Assembly (NCBI GenBank): GCA_018881555.1 | Contig: JACAXG010000121.1 | Span: 873,717-937,716 of the forward strand | Length of the DNA: 64,000 nucleotides | Origin: Amblyornis subalaris | Lineage: Eukaryota; Chordata; Aves; Passeriformes; Ptilonorhynchidae | Direction of reading: 5' to 3' | Shown here: positions 62,036-64,000 of the stretch, in pieces | Layout: each line of letters starts with the position of its first letter | How positions within the stretch are numbered: the first letter of the stretch is position 1 | Translations under genes and position numbers: made by a program | Notes under the pieces: model-generated | Seen by the model: only the letters and a program-made list of their open reading frames with translations | Databases searched by the model: none | Told to the model about the DNA's origin: nothing

Positions 62036-63933
62036 CTGGAAACAGAGAAAACTGTAAAGCTATTACGGCAGTGGCACCAGCACTTATGGCTGGGTAATTT
62101 GCTTGACAGTTCCCACTCTCAGCCTCTCTCTTCAGGTGCTTTATGCAACCTTCCCCATGAAACTGAAACGTGGCACACACAGGCTTTTAGCCCCCACTCA
62201 TCAAAAGCCTTTAACAGAGCCAGAGGCTGTAGCTGCCCAAAGCAGGATAGTTACAACATTCACAACATCCTCTCACCTTCTTTAAGACACTGCAAAACAT
62301 TTCCAGCACAAGCAGATTCACAAGCTCTCGAGTTCTATGCAGAGTGAGCTCTGATGCACTGGTGGTGATCCTCATGGTATCAAAACAATACAGTTACACA
62401 CTACTGAAGCAATAGTTAGAAATAGCTAATNCTTCAGCACTGTACTTCAGAAGAAAAAGAAAAAAAAGGATGATATGACCAAGAATCAGGGCATCCAAAG
62501 TCAGAANGGCCAGCAACTTTAATGATCAGCTGCACTACCATAATCAAATATTGAAAAATAGCAGATTTTAACACTGTGAGGCCAACTTCGAAAAACTTCT
62601 TTGAATATAGCTGAAAAACTGACTTTTAGGTTCATGTAAGTTCTCACCATCTGAGTGGTTACCACTTGTTAAGATTAATCTCATTTTTTCCTTTTTTTGT
62701 ACTGCTCAAATTATCTGTATTTTTTCACTGTTATGTGTAGTTCTTGATTTAGCATGACCTGCACATTCTCTTTCTTTGTAATGCTCTCTGTTCTACCAAG
62801 ATTATTAACGAAGATAATATTCTAAAAAACTAACAACAATCTTTACAGTAAATTAATAAACTATTAAGAAACCACACTTATGTAAAAGATTAAGGTCACT
62901 GACAACACTGATAGGTTCTTTTTAAAACCACATTACGTCCAGGCAAATATTCACTGTTTTGTAATAAAAAATTTTCATCAAAATCACCTCTCTTGGCTTG
63001 GCAGAACCTTGTTATTTTACAGAATTTACGAATGCTGCTCCTCTGCAGACATTCTTATTCCATGTTCTCTACAGCCTATTTTGTTTATTTCTCAATTAGC
63101 CTTTTCCATCCTTTTACAAAAACATGTTAAGCAGCTCGGTCCTTGCCTACCTGGGAGCAACAGCTATTTATGCAACCAACCAGCACAGCCTAACTTTAAA
63201 TACCTGGTGGGAGGCCATTATGCTACAACAAAAACACTAAACAAAAGCTTTTCAGGTCTTTATCATTCATCTGTTTTTACAGGGGAGAAACCTCCCCTGT
63301 TACATAAGGATGAGCCAACACAGCTATCAGGCTCCTGAAATAAGCATCAGATGGTCTTANCAACATATGCTATAAAGGGTTACGTAACAGAGACGTCTCT
63401 GTCATGCAGCCCCATGACATCAGATCTCCCCATCCTAATCCACCGACACATGGAGCCTGCACATGCAGCGTTATCAAAGGGAAGGAATAAAAGCCGGGAA
63501 CAGGCTGGGCTCTGTTCCTGCCTTCCTGCTATTCGGGCAGATCCGTATCAGGCAGGGGAGCGCCGTGCAAAGACACCTGAATTAGAACCAAAACCACCAC
63601 AGGAATAACAAANGAGCTTTCTACCCGGCCTAAGTGGCCCCGGAGACAGGAAGGTCTGACAGCTGGCACGGGGACACTGCTTGCCAGACATGAGGCACTG
63701 GCCGTCCCTGAGGGGTCACAGAGATGCTCACCACGGACCTGGCCTTTTCCCTGACGGATGCAATGCCAGAAATAACTGTTTCTGGGTGCACGACTATAAT
63801 ATTCACCAGCACGCGTGGCCAAAGAAGTGTGCCNATGCTGGAACCTCTAAGGAAATAACACAAACAGCAATTTCAGCAGCAGAGCTACTCCCTGCGTTCC
63901 GTTTCCTGGGATAATGCTGTGTTACGTCCATAC
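62036..63933 (-). other. Intron between e1 and e2 (1.9 kb)
   Basis: The donor is GTATGG and the acceptor reads TTTCCAG. The interior is AT-rich with no recognisable coding segment. Open frames here, on both strands, show no family resemblance and no plausible splice context. I saw no CR1 copy. Confidence 0.8.
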
Positions 63934-64000
63934 CTGCTTAAATGCTTGCAGGACCTCTGCTCTCTGGCTGAAGTGCTTGAAGAGCAGGTGCAGAGCCCCC
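63934..64000 (-). CDS. ITPR2: ITPR2 exon e1 (cut by window edge), w1-w22
   Basis: The minus strand reads GALHLLFKHFSQRAEVLQAF then KQ, after one leftover base at 64000, and is followed by the donor CAG|GTATGG. This is a conserved helix of the IP3-receptor solenoid just ahead of the [14 protein letters not shown] segment carried by the next exon. It ends in phase 0. The acceptor and true exon start lie beyond the window. Short, but its continuation into e2 makes the call firm. Confidence 0.9.

Larger units (their letters stand above)
1..64000 (-). other. ITPR2: Partial ITPR2 gene (IP3 receptor type 2), spans whole window
   Basis: Thirteen exons on the minus strand join into one continuous 617-codon frame (numbered here w1-w617), matching the middle of the type 2 inositol 1,4,5-trisphosphate receptor. 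The family forms tetrameric IP3-gated calcium channels in the endoplasmic reticulum. This segment is the armadillo-like central solenoid that transmits ligand binding to the pore; neither the IP3-binding core nor the transmembrane region is in the window. The paralog is set by type-2-specific stretches such as [30 protein letters not shown] and [14 protein letters not shown], which differ in ITPR1 and ITPR3 as I know them. The introns argue against a retrocopy. The 5' exons lie beyond 64000 and the 3' exons below position 1. Identity is from recognition of the protein, not a database search. Confidence 0.95.

Noticed and set aside
28319..64000. Alternative assignment to ITPR1 or ITPR3
   Set aside because: Several exons carry type-2-specific wording (for example [14 protein letters not shown] and [16 protein letters not shown]), and the ITPR1 kinase-A motif region reads SGPRFKEALGG instead.
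28319..64000. Processed pseudogene of an IP3 receptor
   Set aside because: Thirteen exons with matching GT-AG sites and phases, no stop and no frameshift; a retrocopy would lack introns.
1..64000. CRISPR arrays, operons, prophage or other prokaryotic systems
   Set aside because: No regularly spaced repeats, no contiguous long coding frames; the split exons and CR1 repeats show vertebrate nuclear DNA.

Overview
This is vertebrate nuclear DNA, almost certainly from a bird. Single-copy coding exons are short and far apart with GT-AG boundaries. The dispersed repeats are CR1-type retroposon tails (for example 2031-2385, 29733-29942, 40689-40975, 42309-42388), which are typical of avian genomes. 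No bacterial, viral or mobile-gene cargo was seen. Isolated n bases look like masked heterozygous sites: the three that fall in exons are all at third codon positions.

The whole window appears to lie inside one gene read on the minus strand: ITPR2, the type 2 inositol 1,4,5-trisphosphate receptor, an endoplasmic-reticulum calcium-release channel. I could place thirteen consecutive exons between 64000 and 28319 (the first is cut by the window edge). Joined, they give one open frame of 617 codons with no stop. They cover the middle of the roughly 2,700-residue receptor, i.e. the armadillo-like (RIH-type) solenoid between the ligand-binding head and the channel. All intron phases agree across the junctions. 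Type-2-specific peptides identify the paralog.

Layout from high to low coordinate: exons e1-e5 (63934-64000 down to 55536-55658) are AT-rich, with one very short intron (56860-57026). e6 and e7 (53819-54019 and 50024-50275) are strikingly GC-rich at third codon positions (66/67 and 72/83) compared with 15/41 and 20/42 in the exons on either side. The e7 acceptor uses a (CT)15 microsatellite as its polypyrimidine tract. e8-e10 lie at 48442-48567, 43444-43572 and 42727-42847. A 10.1-kb CR1-containing intron follows, then e11-e13 (32395-32585, 30776-30918, 28319-28427).

From 28318 to 1 is intronic: I found no further ITPR2 exon there. This intron sits where ITPR1 carries its alternatively spliced S2 insert. 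It contains two CpG-island-like blocks (about 14805-15245 and 18600-18940) that are candidates for an internal or antisense promoter, a CR1 copy at 2031-2385, and one weak exon-like frame beside it (1832-2014). I did not find a novel gene system. The most notable signals are the exon-level composition jump, the microsatellite acceptor, the intronic CpG islands and a double hairpin next to a CR1 tail.
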